NCBI RefSeq assembly: GCF_003050785.1
Contig: NZ_QAOH01000001.1
Span: 62,001-126,000, forward strand
Direction: 5' to 3'
Source of the DNA: Celeribacter persicus
GTDB lineage: Bacteria > Pseudomonadota > Alphaproteobacteria > Rhodobacterales > Rhodobacteraceae
DNA length: 64,000 nt
Below the pieces are notes generated by a model that saw nothing but the letters and a program-made list of their open reading frames with translations, was not told where the DNA came from and did not search any database. Within the stretch, counting starts at the first letter, position 1. Every line of letters starts with the position of its first letter. Position numbers and translations under genes: made by a program. This document shows positions 1 to 9,466 of this stretch, in pieces.

Positions 1-1
1 A

Positions 2-628
<627 letters not shown>

Positions 629-652
629 GACCACCTCAGGTCAGACAACGCA

Positions 653-679
653 AAGGGGGAGCGCAATGCGCTCCCCCTT
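653..679 (+). terminator. Intrinsic terminator hairpin after icd
   Basis: A perfect 12-bp stem (653-664 with 668-679) around a 3-nt AAT loop lies 25 bp after the icd stop and is followed by a T-containing stretch. The convergent RND gene ends at 712, so the hairpin may work for both strands. Confidence 0.8.
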
Positions 680-711
680 CATCATTTCGCACGGTACCCT
701 TTGGGCCCGGA

Positions 712-3700
712 TCACATCTTGAAGATGCGATAGATCGCCGGGATGACCAGAACCGTCAGAGCGGTCGAGGACAGAAGCCCAAAGAACAGCGACAGCGCCA
801 GCCCCTGGAAGATCGGATCGGCGAGGATCACCGCCGCCCCGATCATCGCCGCCACGGCGGTCAGCAGGATCGGTTTGAAGCGCGTGGCTCCCGCCTCGAT
901 CAGAATCTCCGTCGTCACCTTGCCCTCGTCATCGGCGTTGCGGATGAAATCGACCAGAAGGATCGAGTTCCGCACGATAATCCCCGCCAGCGCGATGAAC
1001 CCGATCATCGAGGGCGCGGAGAACGGCGCATTGAACAACCAGTGCCCGATGATGATACCGAGGAAGGTCAGCGGCACCGGGGTCAGGATCACCAGCGGCA
1101 GACGGAAGGAACCGAACTGCGCCACCACGAGGATGTAAATCCCCAGAAGCGCCACACCGAAGGCCGCTCCCATGTCGCGGAACGTGACCCAAGTCACCTC
1201 CCACTCACCATCCCAAAGAAGCACCGGTTTCGACGTGTCGGTCGGTTGACCATGAAGTGAAATCTCCGGCTTCATCCCTTCGGGCCAGTCCATCTCGTCG
1301 AGCTTGTCGGCCACGGCGAGCATACCGTAAAGCGGAGCCTCATAGGTTCCGGCCAGTTCCGCCTGAACCATTTCCGCGTCATAGCCGTTGTGCCGGAAGA
1401 TCGGGTAGGAGGTGGTCTCCTCCGTGATCTCCACTACATCGCCCAACTCAACCACGCCACGCCCACCGGGCAGCGCATCGGCCGGAACCGGCGTCGACAG
1501 CGCCGCGGCATCCATCACGCGGTCAGACTTGTCCCGCCCGACCACGATCGGGATCGGACGTCGGCCCTCGCCACGATGCGAATAGCCGATCGTGGAATAG
1601 CTGTTGAGATATTGCAGAGTCTGCGCGGCATCGGCCTCCGCCACCTGATAGAAGTTCAGATCGGACGGCTTCATCTCCGCCCGGAGACGTCGGGCCTGTT
1701 CGCCATAGCTGTCATCGGTGTCGACAATGAAATCGACGCTCTCGAAGGCTTCGCGCACCTTGTCGGCCACGGCACGGCGGGTGTCCCCGTCCGGGCCGTA
1801 GATTTCGGCCAGAAGCGTCGAGATCACCGGCGGTCCCGGCGGCGGTTCGACCACTTTCATCGCCGTGCCCGGCGGCACGGTAATTCCGCTCAACAGCATC
1901 TCCCGAAGTTCGAGCGCGATATCGTGCGAGGTCCGGTCGCGCGCATGTTTCGGCAGAAGCTTGAGCTGTACCTCGCCCATCTGCGGATATTCCCGCAGAT
2001 AATAGTGCCGCACCAAGCCGTTGAAGTTGAACGCACCGGGCGTTCCCGCATGGGTCTGCGCCGAAATCACCTCCGGCAGGGTCATGGCAAGACGCGCCGC
2101 CTCCTGTGCCACCGCATCGGTCGCCTCGACCGAGGAGCCCTCGGGTAGGTCGATCATCACGGAAAGTTCGGATTTGTTGTCGAACGGCAGGAGTTTCACC
2201 GTAACATGCTTGGTATAAAGCGCGCCGAGCGAGCCGAAGGACAGCACGATGACAACCAGCAGGAAGATCCAGGCATGGCCCTTACTGTGCAGCACCGGGC
2301 GCGCAATGGTGGCGTAGATCTTGCCGAGCCTGCCACCGGGCACCTCGCCTTCCACATGCTCGCCGTCATGATGCAACTCCGCCCGACCCGCGATTTTCAG
2401 CATCAGCCAGGGCGTGATCATCACCGCCACGAAGAAGGAAAAAATCATCGCGGCAGAGGCGTTCGCCGGGATCGGCGACATATACGGCCCCATCATGCCC
2501 GACACGAAGAGCATCGGCAAAAGCGCCACCACCACGGTCAGCGTCGCGACGATGGTCGGATTGCCCACCTCCGCCACGGCGGCCACGGCAGCCCCGAACC
2601 GGTTCTGCCCCGGACGTTTCATGCCCCAGTGCCGCGCGATGTTCTCGATCACCACGATGGCGTCATCGACGAGAATCCCGATGGCGAAGATCAGAGCGAA
2701 AAGCGACACACGGTTGAGCGTGTACCCCATGATATAAGAGGCAAAAAGCGTCAGAAGGATGGTCACCGGGATCACGATGGCAACTACGACAGCCTCGCGC
2801 CAGCCGATGGCGATGAGCACGAGACCGACGATGGAGAGCGTCGCGAGGCCAAGGTGGAACAGAAGTTCATTGGCCTTTTCATTGGCGGTCTCGCCATAGT
2901 CGCGGGTCACTTCGACGGACACGCTGTCGGGGATGATCTCGCCCTTCATCGTCTCGATGCGATGCAGGATTTCATCGGCCACGACGACCGCGTTGGCGCC
3001 CGCGCGTTTGGCAATCGCCAGCGTCACCGCCGGACGACGGATCACCGGCGCATCAAGATCGACGGTTGCGTGTTCGCCCTCGTCCGCCTCATGTGCACCT
3101 TCACGGGTCAGGGTCGCGACATAGTGCTCGTCGAGATCGGAGACAAAAGCGACATCAGCCACATCCCGAACATAAACCGTGCGCCCGTCGCGTGCGGTGA
3201 GCTCGAGATTGCCGATTTCCTCGGGTGTGGTCAGCGTCTTGCCCACGATCAGGCCGATCTGTTCGCCACCTTCGCGCAACATGCCGGTTGGGGCGGCGGA
3301 GTTCGCCCCCTGCACCTTGTTGACAAGCTGTTGCAGCGTGATGCCATAGAGCGCCAGTTTCTCGGGATCGGGAGCCACCCGCAGCGCCTCCTCCGTCCCC
3401 CCGATCACATAGGTCAAACCCACGTTTTCGATCTGTGAGAGCCGGGTTTCGACTTCCTTGACGACCCGCGTCAGATCGGCGGCATTCATGTCAGGGTTGT
3501 TTTCGTTCGGCGAGAAGGTCAGCGCCACGATGGCCACGTCGTTGATGCCGCGCCCGACCACCAGAGGTTCTTCGATCCCCACGGGCAGGCGGTCGAGATT
3601 GGCCATGATCCGGTCGCGCACCCGCACGATGGCGGTTTCCGACGGCACGCCGACTTCGAAACGGGCCGTGACCATGATGGTGTCATCATTGCTCTGGGAA

Positions 3701-3981
3701 TAGACGTGTTCGACCTCGTCGATACCCTTGACGATGGTCTCAAGCGGTTCGGTCACGAGTTTCAGCCCGTCCTGCGCCTTGAGGCCGGGGGTGTCGACGT
3801 GAATATCCACGAGCGGCACCGAGATTTGCGGCTCTTCCTCGCGTGGCAGGGAAATAAGCGCGATCATCCCCACGGCCAGAGCGGCCAAAAGGAACAGCGG
3901 GGTCAGAGGCGAAAGGATAAAGGAACGGGTCAGGCGCCCGGCAATGCCGAGCGAGCCCGTCGGTCCGTGCGGATTACTCAT
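712..3981 (-). CDS. RND-family efflux transporter permease subunit
   Basis: Inner-membrane proton/substrate antiporter of the AcrB/HAE1 type, 1089 residues, close to the usual 1020-1100. The N-terminal helix (about 22-45) is followed by a periplasmic porter segment. The TM4 motif GILVDDAIVVIENIARH (435-451) carries the paired aspartates D439/D440 used for proton relay, and a second helix bundle lies near the C-terminus. Two unusual His/acid-rich stretches are visible, around residues 295-307 and 535-547. The gene overlaps the upstream adaptor gene by 8 bp, so the two are translationally coupled. No outer-membrane factor is adjacent, so a TolC-like partner must be encoded elsewhere. Substrate cannot be told from sequence. 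Confidence 0.9.
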   Translation of the reverse strand: MSNPHGPTGSLGIAGRLTRSFILSPLTPLFLLAALAVGMIALISLPREEEPQISVPLVDIHVDTPGLKAQDGLKLVTEPLETIVKGIDEVEHVYSQSNDDTIMVTARFEVGVPSETAIVRVRDRIMANLDRLPVGIEEPLVVGRGINDVAIVALTFSPNENNPDMNAADLTRVVKEVETRLSQIENVGLTYVIGGTEEALRVAPDPEKLALYGITLQQLVNKVQGANSAAPTGMLREGGEQIGLIVGKTLTTPEEIGNLELTARDGRTVYVRDVADVAFVSDLDEHYVATLTREGAHEADEGEHATVDLDAPVIRRPAVTLAIAKRAGANAVVVADEILHRIETMKGEIIPDSVSVEVTRDYGETANEKANELLFHLGLATLSIVGLVLIAIGWREAVVVAIVIPVTILLTLFASYIMGYTLNRVSLFALIFAIGILVDDAIVVIENIARHWGMKRPGQNRFGAAVAAVAEVGNPTIVATLTVVVALLPMLFVSGMMGPYMSPIPANASAAMIFSFFVAVMITPWLMLKIAGRAELHHDGEHVEGEVPGGRLGKIYATIARPVLHSKGHAWIFLLVVIVLSFGSLGALYTKHVTVKLLPFDNKSELSVMIDLPEGSSVEATDAVAQEAARLAMTLPEVISAQTHAGTPGAFNFNGLVRHYYLREYPQMGEVQLKLLPKHARDRTSHDIALELREMLLSGITVPPGTAMKVVEPPPGPPVISTLLAEIYGPDGDTRRAVADKVREAFESVDFIVDTDDSYGEQARRLRAEMKPSDLNFYQVAEADAAQTLQYLNSYSTIGYSHRGEGRRPIPIVVGRDKSDRVMDAAALSTPVPADALPGGRGVVELGDVVEITEETTSYPIFRHNGYDAEMVQAELAGTYEAPLYGMLAVADKLDEMDWPEGMKPEISLHGQPTDTSKPVLLWDGEWEVTWVTFRDMGAAFGVALLGIYILVVAQFGSFRLPLVILTPVPLTFLGIIIGHWLFNAPFSAPSMIGFIALAGIIVRNSILLVDFIRNADDEGKVTTEILIEAGATRFKPILLTAVAAMIGAAVILADPIFQGLALSLFFGLLSSTALTVLVIPAIYRIFKM

Positions 3982-4960
3982 GAGACGTCACCACCACATC
4001 GCCGGCGGACAAACCGCTCAGGATTTCCACGTAATCGCCATCTTCGAGATGTACCGTGTTGCCCGGCACGACCACGCGTTCCGAGGCGTGGCCATGGGTT
4101 TCCACCGTCACGAAATCGAGCCCGCCTGCCTGCGACAGCGCAGTGACCGGCACAAGAAGCGCCTCATGGCTCCCCACCGGCAGGCGCACCTGCACCCGGC
4201 GACCGATGAAGCTCGCATCCAGCCCTTCGACCTCGACATCCGCCTCGACCCGGCCGCTTTCGATCAACGGATAGATCTTGGCGAGCTTGCCCGAGCGCAT
4301 CCCGCCGGTCTCGTAAATCTCGATTGTATCGCCTTCCTTGAGGTTGTCGGCATAGCGTTCCGACACACCAAGGCGCAGGTAGGCGTTCCCGGCTGCGATG
4401 GTTGCAACCTCCTCGCCCGACATGATCACCGCCCCTCTGGACACCGGCACGTCGATCACCAGACCGTCTTCGGGGGCAAGCACCTCTCCCTCTTCGATCT
4501 GGCGCGAAATCACCTGACGATCGGCCCTCAGCGCAGTGATCTGACCTTCGAGCACGTTCACATTGGTCTGAAGCGCCTGAAGGCTTGAGGTCGAGATGAC
4601 GCCCCGCTCGGAAAGCGACTCACCGCGGGTCAAATCGTCCTGTGCCTTTTCGAGCTGCGAGGCATAGGAGGTGAGCTGGGCGTCGATGCCCTCGATCTGG
4701 AACTGGAGCTTGGTGTCCTCAATCAGCGCCACACGCTGACCGGCCTTGACCATATCCCCCTCGGTCACGTCCAGCGTGGTGATCGTTCCCCCGATCCGCG
4801 CCCGCGCCGGGACCTGATCCCGGGTCTCCACCTCGGCATAAACCGGTTTCCACTCCGTCACCGATTGCGGCGACAGGGTGAGGGTTTCCGACAGGACGGG
4901 ACTTCCGGCCAGGAGCATTCCCGGCAGAAGCGTCATCGTAAGCATAAAGGCGCGGCGCAT
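3974..4960 (-). CDS. RND efflux periplasmic adaptor subunit (membrane fusion protein)
   Basis: 328-residue HlyD/AcrA-type adaptor that should bridge the RND permease to an outer-membrane channel. It begins with a Sec-type signal peptide (hydrophobic MLTMTLLPGMLLAGSPVLS), followed by a lipoyl/barrel-sandwich half (RIGGTITTLDVTEGDMVKAG), a short helical hairpin (about residues 75-125, Q/E/L-rich), the second lipoyl half (VLAPEDGLVIDVPVSRGAVI) and beta-barrel and membrane-proximal domains. It is the first gene of a two-gene unit and overlaps the permease gene by 8 bp. No TetR/MarR repressor gene is adjacent, unlike many RND operons, so control must come from elsewhere or from the long upstream spacer. 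Confidence 0.88.
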   Translation of the reverse strand: MRRAFMLTMTLLPGMLLAGSPVLSETLTLSPQSVTEWKPVYAEVETRDQVPARARIGGTITTLDVTEGDMVKAGQRVALIEDTKLQFQIEGIDAQLTSYASQLEKAQDDLTRGESLSERGVISTSSLQALQTNVNVLEGQITALRADRQVISRQIEEGEVLAPEDGLVIDVPVSRGAVIMSGEEVATIAAGNAYLRLGVSERYADNLKEGDTIEIYETGGMRSGKLAKIYPLIESGRVEADVEVEGLDASFIGRRVQVRLPVGSHEALLVPVTALSQAGGLDFVTVETHGHASERVVVPGNTVHLEDGDYVEILSGLSAGDVVVTSHE

Positions 4961-5458
4961 TTGGACCTCTGTTCTGAGAAACGGTCTTTGCCCCCTCAGG
5001 CGCAGACCTAATATTCAATTTATTGCATATGTAGCAAATTTCTTACCATACGCAAGTATACTGTTGATCGGAAATTATGATAGGGCATTCACCGGACTGC
5101 GGTCATTCACCCCCGGGCCGCATCGGGAGCCATCGCCACTCCGCGTGGCATTGTAACGCGACACGGCAACACTCCCTGTATCCGACCGTTTTCAAGCCAG
5201 ACCGAATCGTAAAGATGCCTTGGATCATCCCTCAGCGGCTTGCGTTCACCATGATCTGGCCACAGATTTTCGTATTTCCCGTTGATTTTTGGCATAAACC
5301 CGCCGAAACGGTCAAAAAAACATCGCAATTTGTTAATTGCAATCACGATCTCACAATGTTCTCATGTGATCGTGATAAAAGCACGCTAAAGTATATTATA
5401 CTTCGTAGTATGGGTGAGCGCGCAGCCTGACCGCCCAGACTGCAAAGATGGACTGAAC
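4961..5458. other. AT-rich divergent intergenic region
   Basis: About 500 bp without a convincing gene separate the minus-strand RND operon from the plus-strand sugar transferase. The region is clearly AT-richer than its surroundings and must hold both promoters. Short dyads are visible: TTGC-N7-GCAA at 5023-5037 near the RND start, GCAATT-N4-AATTGC at 5325-5340, and a longer one at 5342-5376 listed separately. Small open frames here (for example 5107-5346 minus) have no recognisable family features and no good ribosome binding site. Confidence 0.6.
5342..5376. promoter_or_regulatory. Inverted repeat upstream of sugar transferase
   Basis: ATCACGATC (5342-5350) and GATCGTGAT (5368-5376) form a perfect 9-bp inverted repeat separated by 17 bp. 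It lies immediately after a second dyad (5325-5340) and 80-115 bp ahead of the likely start codon. The position and AT-rich context suggest an operator or a leader hairpin for the exopolysaccharide-type gene. The binding factor is unknown. Confidence 0.45.
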
Positions 5459-6205
5459 ATGCATCCGGATTTTGATCAGGTAACGGTTAAAGGCATCAAA
5501 ATGACTTATATTTCCAAGTCCGCCCAAGAATTTGTACCAGGCACCAAAGTCTCCGCATCGCCCGCGAGCATTTCCGACCCGGTGAAATTCTCCTTTTACC
5601 GCAAAATAGGCAAACGCGCGTTCGACATCCTGTTCCTGTTGCTGGTTTCCCCCATGGTCTTGCCGGTCATCTTCCTGTTGGCCGCACTCATCAAACTCGA
5701 TGGCGGCCCCGCCTTCTACGCTCAACGCCGGGTTGGCCGGAACGGCAAGGTCTTTCAGTTCTACAAACTTCGTTCCATGCATATCAATGCAGATGAATTG
5801 CTGGTCAAACTCTGCCGTGAAAATTCCGAGATCGCGGAGGAATGGCAGACTTTCCAGAAGCTGCGCAACGATCCCCGGATCACGAAGATCGGCCATTTCA
5901 TCCGCAAGACTTCGCTCGACGAATTACCCCAGCTTCTGAACATCTTCAAAGGCGATATGAGCTTTGTCGGCCCGCGCCCCTTCATGCCCGGCCAGCAGAT
6001 GCTCTATGAGGCCGCTAATGGGAAGGCTTATTTCCGGCTCCGCCCCGGTCTGACCGGCGTATGGCAAGTGTCCGCGCGAGGCGAAAGCAGCTTTGTCGCC
6101 CGCGTCCGCTACGACAATCTCTATGACCGCAAGATTGGCTTTCTCACCGATCTGGCCCTGATCCTGCGCACGTTCAGCGTGGTGTTGAAAACCACCGGAC
6201 ACTGA
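5459..6205 (+). CDS. Sugar transferase (polyprenyl-phosphate hexose-1-phosphate transferase, ExoY-like)
   Basis: About 248 residues. It should start exopolysaccharide or O-chain synthesis by moving a hexose-1-phosphate from a UDP-sugar to undecaprenyl phosphate at the inner membrane. Signature features of the bacterial sugar transferase family are the basic-hydrophobic entry helix (KRAFDILFLLLVSPMVLPVI), QRRVGRNGKVFQFYKLRSM, DELPQLLNIFKGDMSFVGPRP and RPGLTGVWQVSARG, with a catalytic Asp-Glu pair in the DELPQ block. The start is uncertain: GTG 5414, ATG 5459 and ATG 5501 are all in frame, and 5501 has an AAAGG 7 nt upstream. It appears monocistronic and lacks the N-terminal multi-TM half of the long WbaP type. 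The neighbouring glycosyltransferases are convergent. Confidence 0.85.
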   Translation: MHPDFDQVTVKGIKMTYISKSAQEFVPGTKVSASPASISDPVKFSFYRKIGKRAFDILFLLLVSPMVLPVIFLLAALIKLDGGPAFYAQRRVGRNGKVFQFYKLRSMHINADELLVKLCRENSEIAEEWQTFQKLRNDPRITKIGHFIRKTSLDELPQLLNIFKGDMSFVGPRPFMPGQQMLYEAANGKAYFRLRPGLTGVWQVSARGESSFVARVRYDNLYDRKIGFLTDLALILRTFSVVLKTTGH

Positions 6206-6251
6206 GCCTCGGGACCATTACACACCCGCGCGTCGATCTGCCGCTGAAATA

Positions 6252-7694
6252 TCAGTTCGTCTGACGCAGACACTCCACCGCAACCCGCCCGATGCGCAGT
6301 TGCCGTCCGGTATAGGCCCCTGTGATGGCCAACCCTTCCAGAGGCACCGCGTCACAAGGCAAGTCCCCCGTGACGACGACCAACACCTCTCCTGTGGCAT
6401 CTTGTGGCAAGGTCCGGGTCTGGGCGTAATAGCTCGACGCGCGCCCGTCTTCCGGCAAGGCATAAAGCGCCACACTCCGGTCACGTCCGGTGTAGAACAG
6501 ATCCGCCAGCACATCGCGGTTGCCACTGACCACCGGCAGCCCTTCCGCTTTGGCCAGATCGAGGATGCTTTCCGAGAGGGCATGACGTCCGAGATAGCGT
6601 TCCAGCAGCGGCCTTCCCCCGATCTCGGGCCATGGCGCGAGGGTGATCAGGATCGGCAGGCTCACGGACAGCACCAGATTGAAAACCAGCGCGGCGATCC
6701 GCCAGACCCGCGTCAGCGTTATAACTGCAAGAACTGTCCCGGAGAAATAGGTGGCGATCGCCCAGTTGGCATAGGCCTGGTCCAGAAGCGCCTGCACGGT
6801 GACGGTCAAAAGCGCCGGGACCGAGAACATCACAAGCGCCGGACGCATTCCACCGCGCGGCCGAAGATAGGCGAGGATCAGCGCGCCCATGGTCACGGGG
6901 CCGAACACGCCGAACTGGCTCAGCAGGAACTCCGCCATCGAGGCGAGATCGAAGGCCGCGCCGTCGCGCACCCAACCGGCATTGTCCATCGTATGAGACA
7001 CGGTGGTCAGCTCATGCGACAGGTTCCAGAGCACGTTCGGCGCAATCACCACGGCGAAGGCGACGATCATAAGGCCGAGATTGCGCCAGCCGGGACGCAG
7101 CGTGGACTGCGTCAGCATTACAAGCGCCGATCCCACCAGAAAATAGATCGCGGCATATTTCGCCATGAAGGCCATCCCCGCGAAAACTCCGACCGCCAGC
7201 GCATCCCCCGCGCTTCGCGTCTCAGCCGTGCGGAAAAAGAACAGCAAAGCCGCCGCGTAAAACGGCGCCATGACCGTATCGGTGGAAATCATCACCGAGC
7301 CGAGCGCCACAAAAGGCAAGGTCAGGTAAAGCGCCACAGTCCAGAGAGCCGCCGCCCGCCCTGCAATCCGGGCGGCCAGCGCCCCCAGCAACAATGCCGT
7401 AATCCCGTGCAGCACCGCTCCGGGCATCCGCACCCAGAAAGCCGCATCCGACCCGGCGAGATCGGTCCCCAGACGGATCACCCAGCCGATCAGCGGCGGC
7501 TTGGAATAATAACCGAAATCGAGGTTCTGCCCCCAGAACCAGTATTGCACCTCATCGACGAACAAGTCGGTGCGATCAAAAGCCAGTGCCAGAAGCCGCA
7601 GCGTCACCGCCACGGCCACAAGGACCAGCGCCCGGGGCAACCAGTCCTCAAGCGGCGTCTTTTGCGGGATCTTTTGTGACGCGTCGGTTTGCAT
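6252..7694 (-). CDS. ArnT-like glycosyltransferase (GT39/PMT family), integral membrane
   Basis: 480-residue polytopic membrane protein of the dolichyl/undecaprenyl-phosphate-sugar glycosyltransferase superfamily. The first periplasmic loop has the expected acidic pair and aromatic motif (FVDEVQYWFWGQNLDFGYYS, with SKPPLIGW following). About ten hydrophobic helices follow, then a soluble periplasmic C-terminal part. Family members move a sugar from a polyprenyl-phosphate donor onto lipid A, a polysaccharide or a protein. It is the last gene of a GT2 / LAB_N / GT39 set, and its start lies inside the LAB_N gene with a 47-bp overlap. Acceptor and sugar are not predictable from sequence. Confidence 0.82.
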   Translation of the reverse strand: MQTDASQKIPQKTPLEDWLPRALVLVAVAVTLRLLALAFDRTDLFVDEVQYWFWGQNLDFGYYSKPPLIGWVIRLGTDLAGSDAAFWVRMPGAVLHGITALLLGALAARIAGRAAALWTVALYLTLPFVALGSVMISTDTVMAPFYAAALLFFFRTAETRSAGDALAVGVFAGMAFMAKYAAIYFLVGSALVMLTQSTLRPGWRNLGLMIVAFAVVIAPNVLWNLSHELTTVSHTMDNAGWVRDGAAFDLASMAEFLLSQFGVFGPVTMGALILAYLRPRGGMRPALVMFSVPALLTVTVQALLDQAYANWAIATYFSGTVLAVITLTRVWRIAALVFNLVLSVSLPILITLAPWPEIGGRPLLERYLGRHALSESILDLAKAEGLPVVSGNRDVLADLFYTGRDRSVALYALPEDGRASSYYAQTRTLPQDATGEVLVVVTGDLPCDAVPLEGLAITGAYTGRQLRIGRVAVECLRQTN

Positions 7695-7974
7695 AAATCA
7701 GCCAGAGATTGCGGGAATAGATGATCACGCCAAGCGACTGGCCCAGCACGAACACCGGGTCCTTGCGATACAGCGCATAGGCAAAGAGCATCAGCCCGCC
7801 CACCAGAGAAAAATACCAGAAGGCAATCGGCATCACCGAGTTCTTCGCCCGCTCCGAGGCGATCCATTGCAGCAAAAACCGTGCGGTGAACATGAGCTGC
7901 GCTGCGAGACCGAAGAGCACCCACCAGAGCTCGCCCGTCGTGTCCACATGCAGGATCGTCATCAGCCACTGCAT
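7648..7974 (-). CDS. Lipid-A-disaccharide synthase N-terminal-like (LAB_N) membrane protein
   Basis: 108 residues with three hydrophobic helices, matching the small LAB_N domain that occurs alone beside polyprenyl-phosphate glycosyltransferases. Conserved-looking stretches are FTARFLLQWIASE, FWYFSLVGGLMLFAYA and RKDPVFVLGQSLGVIIYSRN. It is not the LpxB catalytic enzyme. Its role is likely membrane handling, such as flipping or donor presentation of the lipid-linked sugar made by the GT2. It sits 4 bp after the GT2 gene and overlaps the GT39 gene by 47 bp, which indicates tight translational coupling. Confidence 0.8.
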   Translation of the reverse strand: MQWLMTILHVDTTGELWWVLFGLAAQLMFTARFLLQWIASERAKNSVMPIAFWYFSLVGGLMLFAYALYRKDPVFVLGQSLGVIIYSRNLWLIYANRRVTKDPAKDAA

Positions 7975-7978
7975 CGCT

Positions 7979-8719
7979 TCAGCCCTCCGTCCGATCCACG
8001 ACCACCTCGGTCGGGCGCGCCTTTTTCCGGCGCTTGAGCAACCATGCCACGCCCATCAGATCGACGATGCCAACGAGCCCGCGTTGCAGGTTCGAGTAAT
8101 GCGACCGTCCACCGCCACGTGCGCGGTGCGACACGTCGACATGGGCGACTTCCCAGCCATCGCGAGCAAAGAGCGCCGGAAGATAGCGGTGCATGTGATC
8201 GAAATAGGGCAGAGCCAGAAAATCGTCGCGGCGGAAGGCCTTGAGCCCACAGCCCGTGTCGCGCGTACCATCCTTGAGGATCTTCGCGCGCAAGGCATTG
8301 GCGAATTTCGAGGCGTAGCGTTTGGAGAACGTATCCTGCCGTCCGACCCGCTGCCCGGCGACGACACCAATTTTTGCGCCGTTTGGCCCGGCAAAGGGCG
8401 CAATCATGTTGGGAATCTCGGTGCCCGGGTTCTGTCCGTCGCCATCGAGCGTGCAACAGATCGTGCCGCGCGCCGCACGTACACCGGAGTGGACTCCCGC
8501 CGACTGCCCGCCGGAGCGGTCGTGCCGGATCACCCGAAGCTGCGGCATCTCCCGCATCCGTGCGGCCAGAATATCCGCCATACCGTCGTCCGAGGCATCG
8601 TCGATCACGATGATCTCATAGGGACCGATCGCCGTGCAGGCCGCCACGATTTCGTCGAGCAACGCGCCGATATTTTCCGCCTCGTTGCGGCACGGAATGA
8701 TGATGGAGGTGTCACACAT
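7979..8719 (-). CDS. GT2-family glycosyltransferase (DPM1/ArnC-like)
   Basis: 246 residues, GT-A fold. It begins SIIIPCRNEAENIGALLDE, has the nucleotide-binding DDASDDG and the DxD-like TLDGDGQNP motif, and ends in a short basic tail without the two C-terminal helices of ArnC. The likely reaction is transfer of a sugar from a nucleotide donor to undecaprenyl phosphate, feeding the GT39 enzyme downstream. ATG 8719 was chosen because AAGGCGG lies about 9 nt upstream and family similarity starts there; an in-frame extension reaches 8836. It is the first gene of the three-gene set. Confidence 0.83.
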   Translation of the reverse strand: MCDTSIIIPCRNEAENIGALLDEIVAACTAIGPYEIIVIDDASDDGMADILAARMREMPQLRVIRHDRSGGQSAGVHSGVRAARGTICCTLDGDGQNPGTEIPNMIAPFAGPNGAKIGVVAGQRVGRQDTFSKRYASKFANALRAKILKDGTRDTGCGLKAFRRDDFLALPYFDHMHRYLPALFARDGWEVAHVDVSHRARGGGRSHYSNLQRGLVGIVDLMGVAWLLKRRKKARPTEVVVDRTEG

Positions 8720-9020
8720 GCACTTTACCGCCTTACTCAAAGTCGCCTCCGCGCTTACCGGAGCCGCCCCATGATGTAAAGCGAAACGCCCCTCCTGCCG
8801 CGCGCATGGCTCAATCCGGCCCGCGCTCCGAGTCACTGAGAAATGGCCCCTGACGTATCCAATGGCATAGTCTTCCGAGATCGCAGGGGCATGTAAATCC
8901 CCCCAGAGCCTCCAGCGGATCGCTCTCGTGATAATCGCCTCGAAGAGTCAGCGGCTTATGGTAGCATCCGGAAAAGGCAATCATCTGGCAGAATGAATCG
9001 CGCACCCCGCGGACGCCGAC
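8720..9020. other. Intergenic region, no gene recognised
   Basis: Roughly 300 bp between the GT2 start and the terminator of the next minus-strand operon. The promoter for the GT2 set must lie here, but no clear box was seen. A 78-codon open frame on the minus strand (8811-9047) overlaps the terminator stem and has no family features, so it is not called. Confidence 0.5.
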
Positions 9021-9058
9021 AAAAAAACAGGCGCCCCCGGTCCGCACACCGGGGACGC
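9021..9058 (-). terminator. Intrinsic terminator of the flavoprotein operon
   Basis: On the minus strand an 11-bp stem with one mismatch (9058-9048 with 9041-9031, 6-nt loop) is followed within a few bases by seven T residues (A-run 9021-9027 on the plus strand). It lies 33 bp after the stop of the small membrane protein gene at 9092. Confidence 0.82.
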
Positions 9059-9091
9059 CCGCCCATCAGGTCGAACGGAACGAACCGACCC

Positions 9092-9454
9092 TCAGGATTC
9101 GGTCACCTGTTTCGGCGGTTTGACGAGGGACTGGATGGTGTAGACCAGAATGGCCATACCAATCGCCCCCATCACCGCCACACCAAGGAATACGATCACG
9201 TCAATCGCGCCACCGATGTCGGAGGGCGCGGAATGGGTCATCGCCATGACGAACCACACCGCGAGCACCGCACCGACCGGCATGGAAAGCTGGGCCCAAA
9301 GGAATTTGCGCCAGCTCACCGCACGGTCGCGGATCAGCACGTAAAGATAGGCCAGCGTCACCACGACAGCGGCGACCACCATGGCCCAGAACAACCCGCG
9401 CCCGAAGATTTCCTCGAAAACGGCAATCAGGGTTTGAAACGTAAGCTCTTTCAT
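9092..9454 (-). CDS. Small membrane protein (DUF5368-like)
   Basis: 120 residues with three clear hydrophobic helices (about 18-42, 52-72, 82-107) and a short polar tail. I associate this pattern, with its position directly behind a sulfide-dehydrogenase-like flavoprotein, with the uncharacterised DUF5368 family of Rhodobacteraceae; that assignment is from memory and is tentative. It lies 12 bp after the flavoprotein gene and is followed by a strong terminator, so the two form one transcript. A membrane-anchoring or quinone-docking role for the exported flavoprotein is an inference only. Confidence 0.65.
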   Translation of the reverse strand: MKELTFQTLIAVFEEIFGRGLFWAMVVAAVVVTLAYLYVLIRDRAVSWRKFLWAQLSMPVGAVLAVWFVMAMTHSAPSDIGGAIDVIVFLGVAVMGAIGMAILVYTIQSLVKPPKQVTES

Positions 9455-9466
9455 GTCGCTCTCTCC

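Noticed and set aside
5077-5430. 117-codon plus-strand frame in the AT-rich spacer
   Set aside because: No family features, it overlaps the dyads, and codon content differs from the true genes nearby.
8811-9047. 78-codon minus-strand frame in the gap before the DUF5368-like gene
   Set aside because: It runs through the intrinsic terminator stem, has no ribosome binding site and no recognisable family.
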